Of a stretch of DNA of 37,137 bases, positions 17,050-24,721 are shown piece after piece. The translations under genes were made by a program, and so were the position numbers. The notes below the pieces were generated by a model. It had not been told where the DNA came from and did not search any database. It saw nothing but the letters and a program-made list of their open reading frames with translations. Position 1 is the first letter of the stretch. Each line of letters starts with the position of its first letter. The stretch spans positions 1 through 37,137 of the forward strand of contig JAFGIA010000307.1 in the NCBI GenBank assembly GCA_016929795.1, read 5' to 3'. Source of the DNA: Anaerolineae bacterium (GTDB lineage: Bacteria; Chloroflexota; Anaerolineae; JAAYZQ01).

Positions 17050-17472
17050 TTGGAGCAGAAGCTGGGAAAAGTGACGATCGCCCCGAATGTGTTGGTGACC
17101 ATTGTGCAAAAGACGAGTTGTTCCGTGCCGGGTGTGGCACGGCTTAGCGACAATGTGCCCGGCGTCCAGCGTCTGCTTGGGCTGCATACGGCGGGCCAGG
17201 GGGTTCGAGTGACGGTCGCTGACCGGGGCACCCAAGGACCGGTGACAGGGGCTTTGAAGCTTGTGACGGTGGATGTGTACCTCGTTGCGCGGCGGGGGTT
17301 CGATTTGCTGCAGGTGGGACGCCAGTTGCAGTACGACGTGACGCGGGCGATCGAGGAGCTAGTGGGGATGCCTGTGAACGAGGTGAACGTGCATATCGAC
17401 GACGTGGCAACTGAATTGGCGCCCAAGGCTCCGTCCATGGCGCCGCATTCAAGGAGAGAGATGGCTGCATGA
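17050..17472 (+). CDS. second Asp23/Gls24 family protein
   Basis: A 140-aa Asp23/Gls24 domain protein, clearly related to the one near rpm[15 protein letters not shown] at the N terminus, [20 protein letters not shown] in the middle and [11 protein letters not shown] near the end. It is longer by an insertion around residues 40-65 and a short tail. It sits in the place where acpP would often follow fabG, and overlaps nusB by 4 nt. The TTG start at 17050 has GGGAGG upstream. Its function in the envelope is inferred from the family only. Confidence 0.85.
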   Translation: MEQKLGKVTIAPNVLVTIVQKTSCSVPGVARLSDNVPGVQRLLGLHTAGQGVRVTVADRGTQGPVTGALKLVTVDVYLVARRGFDLLQVGRQLQYDVTRAIEELVGMPVNEVNVHIDDVATELAPKAPSMAPHSRREMAA

Positions 17473-17888
17473 GAGTGCGCCACGCTGCTCGAGTTGCTGC
17501 TCTACAGGCGCTGTTCGAAATTGACTGTGTCGACCACGTCCCGGGCATAGTCCTGGCAAGCCGCCTAGAAGAGGCCGATCTGCCGGAGGTGGGCGCAGAG
17601 TTCGCCCGTGACCTGGTGGAAGGAGTCCACGGCTTCAAAGATGATCTGGATACCTATATCGCGCGTTACGCGCCCGAGTGGCCTGTAGATCAGATTGCTA
17701 TTATCGACCGCAATATTCTGCGGATTGCCATCTATGAGATCCTCTTGGCCAATGACACTCCCACCAAGGTCGCAATCAACGAAGCGGTGGAGCTGGCCAA
17801 GGAGTTTGGCAGCGACAGCTCTGGACGCTTTGTGAATGGCGTGCTCGGCTCACTGGTGGCAAAGGAATCACCCCCTAGCCGTCGATGA
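17469..17888 (+). CDS. nusB: transcription antitermination factor NusB
   Basis: A 139-aa all-helical NusB, which with NusE (S10) binds boxA and supports antitermination on rRNA operons. [16 protein letters not shown] is typical of the N terminus. [14 protein letters not shown] with [18 protein letters not shown] and a final [11 protein letters not shown] are the C-terminal signature. The ATG overlaps the previous stop (ATGA), and the end overlaps the tat gene by 4 nt. Confidence 0.95.
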   Translation: MRVRHAARVAALQALFEIDCVDHVPGIVLASRLEEADLPEVGAEFARDLVEGVHGFKDDLDTYIARYAPEWPVDQIAIIDRNILRIAIYEILLANDTPTKVAINEAVELAKEFGSDSSGRFVNGVLGSLVAKESPPSRR

Positions 17889-18508
17889 ATATTTTCAGTA
17901 ACGTTGGTATCACGGAACTGATGCTCATCCTGCTTTTGACGCTGCTCGTCGTTGGGCCGGAGCGGCTGCCCGAAGTTGCCCGCTTGATCGGCAAGACGCT
18001 GCGGGATGCGCGCAAGGCTTACGATAACCTGACCCGAGATCTTGGTCCGGAGCTGATGAGCATCCAGGAGAGCACGCGTGAAATCCGGGAGTCTGTTGAA
18101 TCTGTGCGCTCTATTCCGAAAGACACGCTGAGCTCGGTTATCAGGGCAGCCGAGCTAGATGAGACGATGGACGAGCTGCGCGATGTGGAGGATCGTATTC
18201 GCCAGGTGGGGAAGACGATGTCGGATGTGCAGAAAATGGTGCGCGAGCCGCTCAAGACAACCACAGACGTGGCTCGCGCTGTGCTGACGGGCACCGGTGT
18301 GGCTGCAGCAGATGCGAGCGGTGTGGAGACAGACGAGTCTGTGCCTGATCCGGAGTTGGTGGGGCAGGCACGGCCAGTGCACGTGGGCCAAGAGGTTGCG
18401 CGTGTCGTGACCGATGAGACGGCACTGGAAGCCGGGGACGTGGAGGGCGAGGGGGCAATAGGGCAGGCGGCGGCAGCAGAGCCGGCGGCGGAGAGAGCCG
18501 ATGAGTGA
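17885..18508 (+). CDS. TatB-like Sec-independent translocase subunit
   Basis: A 207-aa protein with one N-terminal membrane helix (about residues 8-23) and the hinge [16 protein letters not shown], followed by an amphipathic helix and a long acidic cytoplasmic tail. The GPERLP hinge and a glutamate at the start of the helix (ITEL, E11) are TatB features; TatA usually has FG and KLP. TatB would act with TatC in recognising twin-arginine signal peptides. The tail is low in complexity and rich in A, E and V. No separate TatA is present in the window. Confidence 0.85.
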   Translation: MNIFSNVGITELMLILLLTLLVVGPERLPEVARLIGKTLRDARKAYDNLTRDLGPELMSIQESTREIRESVESVRSIPKDTLSSVIRAAELDETMDELRDVEDRIRQVGKTMSDVQKMVREPLKTTTDVARAVLTGTGVAAADASGVETDESVPDPELVGQARPVHVGQEVARVVTDETALEAGDVEGEGAIGQAAAAEPAAERADE

Positions 18509-19232
18509 GGCGCAGGCCGCACGGCGTGATACGAACGAAGAACCCGCGGTCATGCCGCTCCTGGAGCATCTGCGTGAGCTGCGCATCCGGCTTCTGCGGG
18601 CCTCGATCGCGTTGCTGATCATGACCACGATTAGCCTCTTTTTTACCGAAGAGGTTCTGGCGTTCCTCATCGCGCCGATGGGCGACACATTGCCCCAGGC
18701 ACTCAGGCCGACAGAGACGATCGGGAACTTTATGAAAGTGGCGCTCATGTCGGGCGTTACCCTCGCCATGCCCTTCATTGTCTACCAGGTAGGCCGTTTC
18801 ACCGCGCCCGGATTAACAAAGCAAGAGCGGCGTTACCTGTTTGTGCTGGTGCCAGGTGCTACCATCTCGTTTGTAGCCGGTGTGGCCTTTGCATACTATG
18901 TCATGCTTCCAGCAGCCATTCCCTTTTTGCAGGGCTTTCTCTCGGATATTGTTGAGCAGCAGTGGGCCATCGGCGAGTACATGTCTTTTGTTATCTCTTT
19001 GCTTTTCTGGATCGGCGTCGCATTCGAGCTGCCGCTCTTTGTTTACTTTTTGGCCAAGCTCGGGTTTGTGAGCCCGCAGATGCTCGTCAAGAACTTTAAG
19101 TTTGCGGTGCTCGGCATTTCCGTGCTCGCGGCCGTCATCACGCCCACGGTGGATCCTTTGAATATGGCTTTGGTGATGGGACCGTTGATCATTCTGTACT
19201 TATTGGGGATACTGCTGGCCAAAATCGCATGA
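18501..19232 (+). CDS. tatC: Sec-independent protein translocase TatC
   Basis: A 243-aa membrane protein with six predicted helices. The N-terminal LLEHLRELRIRLLRA is the TatC signature. FIVYQVGRFTAPGLTKQERR in the first cytoplasmic loop contains the conserved proline and glutamate. It recognises twin-arginine signals and builds the translocon. ATG 18501 overlaps the end of the tatB-like gene by 8 nt. The tat pair being coupled to nusB is an unusual neighbourhood, but the protein itself is ordinary. Confidence 0.94.
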   Translation: MSEAQAARRDTNEEPAVMPLLEHLRELRIRLLRASIALLIMTTISLFFTEEVLAFLIAPMGDTLPQALRPTETIGNFMKVALMSGVTLAMPFIVYQVGRFTAPGLTKQERRYLFVLVPGATISFVAGVAFAYYVMLPAAIPFLQGFLSDIVEQQWAIGEYMSFVISLLFWIGVAFELPLFVYFLAKLGFVSPQMLVKNFKFAVLGISVLAAVITPTVDPLNMALVMGPLIILYLLGILLAKIA

Positions 19233-19249
19233 TTCACGTATCGTGCACC

Positions 19250-19278
19250 TTGCAGGTTCCGATAAGAAGCTTGCAGGT
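19250..19278. repeat. direct repeat TTGCAGGT, two copies one turn-pair apart
   Basis: TTGCAGGT occurs at 19250-19257 and again at 19271-19278, 21 bp apart (about two helical turns). Both lie in the 136-bp gap before the GTPase gene. The first copy also forms a small inverted repeat (ACCT, TGC, AGGT). It could be an operator for the downstream gene. No strong promoter is seen here. Confidence 0.3.
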
Positions 19279-19368
19279 CGGTGAATACTCAAAAGAGGGC
19301 GCGACAAACCTCACCTGCGCCCGAATCATACACAATCCAACCAAATCTATGTAGGGAGGGCAAGGAAA

Positions 19369-20688
19369 ATGTCGCGTATCCGTGTAATCATCATGGGGGC
19401 GGCCGGTCGTGATTTTCACAACTTTAACACCTTCTTTCGCGACCGGGAGGGTTATGAGGTGGTGGCGTTTACTGCCACGCAGATCCCAAACATCGAGGGG
19501 CGTGTCTACCCGGCAGAGCTGGCAGGCAGGCTCTATCCGGAAGGGATTCCGATTCATCCCGAGAGTGAGTTGGAGTCGTTGATCGAGCGATACAACGTCG
19601 ACCAGGTAGTGTTTGCCTACTCGGACGTGTCGCACGAGTATGTGATGCACAAAGCGTCGCAGGTGCTAGCTGCGGGCCCAGACTTTCGGCTGATGGGTGC
19701 GGAAAAGACAATGATCGAGAGCAACAAGCCGGTGGTCGCAGTGTGCGCGGTGCGCACCGGCTCGGGCAAGAGCCAGACGACGCGTTACGTCAGCGACTTG
19801 CTGCAGAGTATGGGATACAAGGTCGTCGCGATCCGCCACCCGATGCCGTACGGTAACCTCGTGGCGCAGAAGGTGCAGCGCTTTGCCGACTATGAGGATC
19901 TCGACCGTCACGACTGCACGATCGAGGAGCGGGAAGAGTACGAGCCGCACATCGACAGGGGGGTAGTGGTCTATGCAGGAGTCGACTATGAGGCGATCTT
20001 GCGCGAGGCGGAACAAGAGGCGGACGTGATCGTGTGGGACGGCGGTAACAACGACTTGCCGTTCTACAAATCCGACCTGTTTATTGTCGTGGCCGATCCC
20101 CACCGGCCAGGGCACGAACTACGCTACTACCCGGGGGAGAGCAACTTGCGCATGGCGGACGCCGTGGTGATCAACAAGATCGACACGGCTGACCTGGCTA
20201 ACGTCGCCAGGGTGCGTGATAGTATCCGGCAGGTGAATCCAGATGCGATGATCGTCGAAGCTGCCTCGCCGATATTCGTCGACGACCCGGCCGGAATCTG
20301 GGGCAAACGCGTGTTGGTGGTGGAGGATGGCCCGACACTGACGCACGGGGAGATGGCGTATGGCGCGGGCGCGGTGGCTGCCAGGCGTTACGGCGCGGCT
20401 GAGATCATTGATCCGCGGCCTTATGCAGTGCGCTCGATCTCGGCGACGTATGCCAAATACCCGACGACAGGGGCAGTGCTCCCAGCAATGGGGTATGGCG
20501 AGGAGCAGATGCGTGATCTAGAAGAGACGATCAATGCCACGCCGGCGGACCTGGTGATCATCGGCACGCCAATCGACCTGCGGCGCATCATAAACATCAA
20601 GGCCCCCGCCGAGAGGGTGCGATACGAGCTCCAAGTCATTGGCCAGCCTACGCTGGAGGATCTCCTGAGGGCACGGTTCGGCAAGTAG
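19369..20688 (+). CDS. cyclic 2,3-diphosphoglycerate synthetase-like P-loop protein
   Basis: A 439-aa protein matching the family named after the archaeal cyclic-2,3-diphosphoglycerate synthetase. The N terminus IIMGAAGRDFHNFN leads into a Rossmann-like domain. A P-loop TGSGKS (K134) follows, then WDGGNND at 223-229, VADPHRPGHE and an NKID base-recognition motif at 269-272. The archaeal enzyme makes an osmolyte/thermoprotectant from 2,3-diphosphoglycerate. Bacterial members are common in a few phyla but their job is not settled, so I do not claim the reaction. GGGAGG (19354-19359) precedes ATG 19369. It is flanked by a gap upstream and a hairpin downstream, so it is probably transcribed alone. 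Confidence 0.8.
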   Translation: MSRIRVIIMGAAGRDFHNFNTFFRDREGYEVVAFTATQIPNIEGRVYPAELAGRLYPEGIPIHPESELESLIERYNVDQVVFAYSDVSHEYVMHKASQVLAAGPDFRLMGAEKTMIESNKPVVAVCAVRTGSGKSQTTRYVSDLLQSMGYKVVAIRHPMPYGNLVAQKVQRFADYEDLDRHDCTIEEREEYEPHIDRGVVVYAGVDYEAILREAEQEADVIVWDGGNNDLPFYKSDLFIVVADPHRPGHELRYYPGESNLRMADAVVINKIDTADLANVARVRDSIRQVNPDAMIVEAASPIFVDDPAGIWGKRVLVVEDGPTLTHGEMAYGAGAVAARRYGAAEIIDPRPYAVRSISATYAKYPTTGAVLPAMGYGEEQMRDLEETINATPADLVIIGTPIDLRRIINIKAPAERVRYELQVIGQPTLEDLLRARFGK

Positions 20689-20714
20689 GAGCAAGGAGTA
20701 GGAGGATGGACTTG

Positions 20715-20738
20715 CAGGCGGGGCAGAAGCCCCGCCTG
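20715..20738 (+). terminator. GC-rich hairpin terminator after the GTPase gene
   Basis: A perfect 10-bp stem pairs 20715-20724 with 20729-20738 around an AGAA loop, followed by TTGGTTT. It lies 27 bp after the GTPase stop codon. Confidence 0.7.
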
Positions 20739-20835
20739 TTGGTTTGTGCATACTTGGATAGCGTCTTGCGACAAGGGCGGCTTTCCTGTAGGGGCGTGCT
20801 GACTCGTGTATTTTCTCAATTGATCGATTTTGGTG

Positions 20836-20881
20836 TACAATACTCTTGCACCGTAACAAGTTGCTGGATTGAGGAGGTGAT
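20836..20881 (+). promoter_or_regulatory. -10 box and perfect Shine-Dalgarno in the leader of the acetyltransferase gene
   Basis: TACAAT at 20836-20841 is a good -10, but its -35 is weak. At 20872-20881 lies AGGAGGTGAT, fully complementary to the end of 16S rRNA, yet its only following start codon (ATG 20880) overlaps it. The rest of the 300-bp stretch 20689-20990 holds the terminator hairpin and no other gene. Confidence 0.4.
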
Positions 20882-20990
20882 GCCTATACATCGCTTACTT
20901 GCGGCCGGTAACAGTGTGATAGGGATCGAGATGCGGGCAAGCTGGGTGCTGGCCTCCCAGGTGTGTATGATCGCGGATGAGGCGTACAGT

Positions 20991-21572
20991 ATGTCAGAAT
21001 ACGAGTCAAAATCACTTGAAGAGCTGGTGCACGCACTGCCTGAAGATGCGCGGGCCAGGGTGCGCGAGTATGCCGAAGGGATATTGGATAGGCAGCAGGA
21101 AACAAGTGCCGGCGAGCCGGGATCAGAGGCGGCGGTCTCGCTGCGCGAGATCACGGGCGACACGGTGTATCAGATCTGCAAGCTGAGCGACACGCTGACG
21201 GCCCCCAAGAAGTTTATGGTGGCGCTCAATGCTGTGTCGATCGCGGAGGCCTACTTTGAGCCAAAAGCATGGTTCCGGGCGATCTATGCAGACGAGGTGC
21301 CAGTCGGGTTCGTCATGCTCCACGACGACGCAGACGAACAGAAGTACTTTTTGTGGCGTTTGATGATCGCAGGGCCGCATCATGGCAAGGGCTTTGGCCG
21401 GCGCGCCATGGAGCAGTTGATCGACTATGTGCGTACCCGGCCAGGGGCCACGGCACTCGAGACGAGCTGTGGACAGGGTCCCGGAAGCCCCGAGGGGTTC
21501 TATCACCACATCGGGTTCGAGCGCAGTGGCAAGATGTTCGACGATGAGGTGGGCTTGATCCTGGAGTTATAG
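20991..21572 (+). CDS. GNAT N-acetyltransferase, diamine/spermidine acetyltransferase-like, with N-terminal helical module
   Basis: A 193-aa GNAT protein. The core from VSLREITGDTV through FEPKAWFRAIYADEVPVGFV to YHHIGFERSGK resembles bacterial diamine/spermidine N-acetyltransferases (BltD/PaiA type). The acetyl-CoA pyrophosphate loop is HGKGFGRR. Such enzymes acetylate polyamines. The first 35 residues form an extra helical module (SLEELVHALPEDARARV). The frame is open upstream to ATG 20880 and beyond, but that part has rare codons (ATA, TTA, CTT) and unlike composition. ATG 20991 has GAGG at 20979-20982, so I prefer it, with moderate certainty. The ureohydrolase gene starts directly after its stop. 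Confidence 0.75.
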   Translation: MSEYESKSLEELVHALPEDARARVREYAEGILDRQQETSAGEPGSEAAVSLREITGDTVYQICKLSDTLTAPKKFMVALNAVSIAEAYFEPKAWFRAIYADEVPVGFVMLHDDADEQKYFLWRLMIAGPHHGKGFGRRAMEQLIDYVRTRPGATALETSCGQGPGSPEGFYHHIGFERSGKMFDDEVGLILEL

Positions 21573-22433
21573 ATGATACGGCAAGTGACAATCGACAAAG
21601 TGGAAGCAGGTTCGGTTGCCATGCTTGGCGTGCCCTACGATGAGCAGTCCTCCTTCATGGTTGGGCCGGCGCTGGCACCCGCGCGCATCCGCCAGGTGCT
21701 CGCCTCGGGTGAAACGAACCTGTCTGCTGAGAAGGGACTCGATCTGGGTGCGGATGCACGCCTGGTCGATGTCGGGGATGTGGATCCGGGCACAGGTCTG
21801 GCGGCGCTGGATGCAATCGAGGCAACCGTGGGTACGCTGCTCGATCGTGGTGCTCGCGTCCTGGTGCTCGGGGGCGACCACGCGATCACCTTGCCGATCG
21901 TGCGCGCGTACAGCCGGCGGTACCCGGGTCTGAGTATTCTCCATCTCGACGCGCACCCCGACCTGTACGACGAGTTCGACGGCAACCGCTACTCGCACGC
22001 TTGCCCTTTTGCACGCATCATGGAAGAGGGATTGGTGAGCCGACTAGTGCAGGCAGGCATTCGCACGGCGAACCCGCACCAGCGTGCCCAGGCACAGCGC
22101 TTTGGGGTTGAGACTGTGGAGATGAAATGCTGGCAGCCGGGCGAGGTGCCAACTTTTCAGGGGCCGGTGTACCTCAGCCTCGACCTAGACGTGCTCGATC
22201 CAGCATTTGTGCCCGGTGTGTCGCATCATGAGCCAGGCGGCATGTCCACCCGCCAACTACTGGCACTGATCCAAGGACTCGACGCACCTATTATGGGGGC
22301 CGATCTGGTGGAGCTCAATCCGGAGCGTGACGTGGCAGGTATCACTGCCATGGTAGCGGTCAAGCTGCTGAAAGAGATCGCTGCCAGAATGCTGGACAGC
22401 CTCGTCAGCCCGGATCTGAAGCAAGAGGGATAG
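21573..22433 (+). CDS. ureohydrolase (agmatinase/arginase family)
   Basis: A 286-aa arginase-fold enzyme that cleaves a guanidino compound to urea and an amine using a two-manganese centre. The metal ligands are visible: H103 in GGDHAITLP, D126, H128 and D130 in DAHPD, and D204 and D206 in SLDLDVLDP. GVSHHEPGG supports the agmatinase (SpeB) branch. Agmatinase would make putrescine, and the upstream acetyltransferase resembles polyamine acetylases, so the pair may control polyamine level; this is inference. ATG 21573 abuts the previous stop. Confidence 0.85.
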   Translation: MIRQVTIDKVEAGSVAMLGVPYDEQSSFMVGPALAPARIRQVLASGETNLSAEKGLDLGADARLVDVGDVDPGTGLAALDAIEATVGTLLDRGARVLVLGGDHAITLPIVRAYSRRYPGLSILHLDAHPDLYDEFDGNRYSHACPFARIMEEGLVSRLVQAGIRTANPHQRAQAQRFGVETVEMKCWQPGEVPTFQGPVYLSLDLDVLDPAFVPGVSHHEPGGMSTRQLLALIQGLDAPIMGADLVELNPERDVAGITAMVAVKLLKEIAARMLDSLVSPDLKQEG

Positions 22434-22438
22434 AAGAA

Positions 22439-23026
22439 ATGGTTTCCTTTGAAGAGATTGTCAGCGCATTGGAAGGACTCGACCCGAGCCAACTCGACGA
22501 GGTGGCCCGGTTTGTGGAGTATCTACGATGGAAGCAAGGACCGGTCACGCAGGATGTGCCCGAGCGCGTGTGGGTGTTTGACTTTGTGGAGCACGCGCGG
22601 CAGGCGATTGTGACGGCAAGCGAGGACCCGGCCGGCATGGAGGTGCAAGTCGGCGAGGCATCGGCCGATGGTGACGTGCGCATGGCCCTGTGGCAGCACC
22701 CCCCACTCGAAGGTTCGTCGATCGTAGAATACCACGTACCGGTGCCTGTCAACGTCACTGATCTCTCCCTCCACTATGCCACAGGCATTCGTGATGGGGC
22801 GATGCTGGCGGCGGGCAACGTGGTCGCCTTTCGTGTCTTTGTGAACGATTGGAAGATGTGGAGCGACACGCAGCGCATCCAGCGCTGGAAAGAGCACGAG
22901 TTGACCATGCCAACCGTGGCGGGCGACTTGCTGCGCATCCAGTTTGTGACGGATGGATTGGGCAACCACCAGTGGGCCTGGTCGGCTTGGGCGGAGCCGC
23001 GGCTCGTGGGACGAGTGAATGACTGA
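22439..23026 (+). CDS. 195-aa protein of unknown function with DUF2281-like N terminus
   Basis: I do not recognise the whole protein. The first 34 residues (SFEEIVSALEGLDPSQLDEV, then a helix ending FVEYLRWKQ) look like the short helical DUF2281 module often seen on antitoxin-like or regulatory proteins. The remaining 150 residues appear beta-rich, with VVAFRVFVNDWKMW and HQWAWSAWAEPRLV. That pattern recalls carbohydrate-binding-like beta sandwiches but shows no catalytic site. It follows the ureohydrolase by 5 bp, so it is probably in the same operon. No signal peptide or membrane helix is seen. Confidence 0.6.
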   Translation: MVSFEEIVSALEGLDPSQLDEVARFVEYLRWKQGPVTQDVPERVWVFDFVEHARQAIVTASEDPAGMEVQVGEASADGDVRMALWQHPPLEGSSIVEYHVPVPVNVTDLSLHYATGIRDGAMLAAGNVVAFRVFVNDWKMWSDTQRIQRWKEHELTMPTVAGDLLRIQFVTDGLGNHQWAWSAWAEPRLVGRVND

Positions 23027-23052
23027 GCTATTCCAATAGGGAGGAAACTGGC

Positions 23053-24201
23053 ATGGATTTCGAGCTCAATGAAGAACAACGTATGGTGCGCGACATGGTG
23101 CGCGATTTCGCCGACAAAGAGATCGCGCCGCGAGCGGCCGAGGTAGACAAGACGGAAGAATTCCCTGCGGAGAATCTCCGCAAAATGGGTGAGCTGGGCC
23201 TGCTTGGCCTGCCCTATCCTGAGAAGTATGGTGGGGGCGGGGGGGATTATCTCAGTTATGCGATTGCGGTGGAAGAGATCTCGCGGGCGTGTGGCTCCAC
23301 GGGGCTGATCTATGCGGCTCACGTGTCGTTAGGGTGTGGGCCGATCTATTCCTTTGGCACCGAAGCGCAGAAGCAAAAGTGGCTGCCAGGCCTGTGCAGT
23401 GGCCTGGGGCTGGGGGCGTTCGGGCTGACGGAGCCAGAGGCTGGTTCGGACGCGGGGGCGACGCGCACGACGGCGGTGCGCGATGGAGATGAGTACGTGA
23501 TCAACGGCAGCAAGATGTGGATCACATCTGGGGCGATTGCCGACGTGCTCACGGTGACGGCGAAAACGGATCCTGGCGCGGGAACGCGAGGTATCTCGGG
23601 TTTTTTGGTGGAGAAGGGGACGCCTGGATTCATCCCCGGGAAGAACGAGCCCAAGATGGGGCTGAAGGGGTCGGTCACGTCGGCGCTCTCGTTCGAGAAC
23701 TGCCGGGTGCCCGCAGAGAATTTGTTGGGGCGTGAAGGGGAGGGATTCAAACAGATGCTGATCACGCTCGATGCGGGGCGGATCAGCATCGGGGCGATGG
23801 CATTGGGCCTGGCGCAGCGCGCGTTTGAGGAAGGCACGCGCTATGCCAAGGAGCGTGTCCAGTTTGGCAAGCCTATCGCCAGCTTTCAGGCGATTCAGTG
23901 GATGATCGCCGACATGGGGACCGAGATCGACGCGGCGCGGATGATGGTCTATCGTGCGGCGGCGATGAAGGACGCTGGCAAGCGGTTTACAAAAGAAGCG
24001 GCGATGGCCAAGTTATTTGCGTCGGAAGTGGCTGAGCGTGCAGCCTTTAAGGCTGTGCAGATTCACGGCGGCTACGGATACAGCCGTGAGTATCCCGTCG
24101 AGCGCATTTACCGCGACCAGCGGCTGTGCACGATTGGAGAAGGGACGAGCGAGATCCAACGCCTGGTGATCGCACGCCAGATTCTGGATAGCCTGGTGTG
24201 A
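23053..24201 (+). CDS. acyl-CoA dehydrogenase (butyryl-/short-chain type)
   Basis: A 382-aa FAD-dependent acyl-CoA dehydrogenase, related to but clearly distinct from the one before fabD. FGLTEPEAGSDAG, KMWITSGAIADV and the catalytic base E363 in GEGTSEIQRLVIARQIL are characteristic of short-chain acyl-CoA dehydrogenases. It has GGGAGG before ATG 23053. It forms the last gene of this plus-strand run and is followed by a strong hairpin. ETF and other beta-oxidation genes are not in the window, so the pathway cannot be fixed. Confidence 0.92.
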   Translation: MDFELNEEQRMVRDMVRDFADKEIAPRAAEVDKTEEFPAENLRKMGELGLLGLPYPEKYGGGGGDYLSYAIAVEEISRACGSTGLIYAAHVSLGCGPIYSFGTEAQKQKWLPGLCSGLGLGAFGLTEPEAGSDAGATRTTAVRDGDEYVINGSKMWITSGAIADVLTVTAKTDPGAGTRGISGFLVEKGTPGFIPGKNEPKMGLKGSVTSALSFENCRVPAENLLGREGEGFKQMLITLDAGRISIGAMALGLAQRAFEEGTRYAKERVQFGKPIASFQAIQWMIADMGTEIDAARMMVYRAAAMKDAGKRFTKEAAMAKLFASEVAERAAFKAVQIHGGYGYSREYPVERIYRDQRLCTIGEGTSEIQRLVIARQILDSLV

Positions 24202-24226
24202 GAGAGCGAAGGAGTCGGTAACAGCA

Positions 24227-24264
24227 AGGAGACGCCAGCCACATAACCTGGCATGGCGTCTCCT
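24227..24264. terminator. 11-bp hairpin between convergent genes
   Basis: A perfect 11-bp stem (AGGAGACGCCA 24227-24237 with TGGCGTCTCCT 24254-24264) has a 16-nt loop that can extend inward by GCC/GGC. There is no T-run. It lies between the acyl-CoA dehydrogenase (+) and the small membrane protein (-), so it may serve both. Confidence 0.6.
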
Positions 24265-24337
24265 AATCGCACGCACGCAGGGGAAGAATGCCCGAAGCCA
24301 AGAGTGCAACGGGCAGGGCCTGGACCGCTTGCCGCAG

Positions 24338-24565
24338 TTATTCTTTGAGGATCGCTTTTGTATAAATGAACCACACGATGGCGCTGGCAACGATCGCGAT
24401 GATGCCGACGATCAAGGTCGTCTTGACGGCAATGCCAGTGAAATCGCCACCGAGGGGCGCTGTGATAACCCAGAGCGCCACAAAGACGGAGATGATGGTC
24501 ACGAGAACAAGCGCCACCATGCCGTAGAGCAGGAGCTTTTTGCCACGTGCTGCCCGATTTTCCAT
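24338..24565 (-). CDS. 75-aa protein with two membrane helices, function unknown
   Basis: A small hypothetical membrane protein. After a basic start (MENRAARGKK) come two hydrophobic segments, about residues 11-34 and 45-68, joined by a short loop with APLGGDFTG. The topology is probably N-in, C-in. The frame is open further upstream, but the ATG at 24565 is preceded by GGAGGAAGATCA and lies downstream of a good promoter, so I use it. No family is recognised. It is transcribed divergently from the AMMECR1 gene. Confidence 0.65.
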   Translation of the reverse strand: MENRAARGKKLLLYGMVALVLVTIISVFVALWVITAPLGGDFTGIAVKTTLIVGIIAIVASAIVWFIYTKAILKE

Positions 24566-24618
24566 TGATCTTCCTCCTTGTGTTAAGCGTGGATGCGCCC
24601 CCTGCGGGCACCGTTTGT

Positions 24619-24647
24619 ATTGTATCACACTTTTTGCCAGATCGCAA
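24619..24647 (-). promoter_or_regulatory. promoter of the small membrane protein gene
   Basis: On the minus strand, TTGCGA (24647-24642) and TACAAT (24624-24619) are 17 bp apart, with TGA just before the -10 (extended -10). This is the same TGATACAAT element as in the promoter at 118-146. Confidence 0.7.
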
Positions 24648-24681
24648 GTGGGACCTTGGTACTATTGAGTTGCTATGAACC

Positions 24682-24697
24682 GCTACCTCTTGGTAGC
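24682..24697 (+). promoter_or_regulatory. small hairpin in the leader of the AMMECR1 gene
   Basis: GCTACC (24682-24687) pairs with GGTAGC (24692-24697) around TCTT, just upstream of the GAGAGGAG ribosome binding site. It is too short to call a riboswitch; it may only shield or expose the binding site. Confidence 0.3.
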
Positions 24698-24721
24698 CAA
24701 TGCGAGGAGAGGAGTAGGCCG

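Noticed and set aside
15574..17235. A 553-codon open frame on the minus strand opposite fabD and fabG
   Set aside because: It mirrors two certain plus-strand genes, has no recognisable motif and is rich in H, R and Q, as expected of antisense of GC-rich genes.
20706..20990. Extended N terminus of the acetyltransferase from an ATG at 20706
   Set aside because: It would run through the terminator hairpin and the -10 element, and its codons are unlike the rest of the gene.
24682..24697. Riboswitch upstream of AMMECR1
   Set aside because: Only a 6-bp hairpin is present; no conserved riboswitch core is seen.
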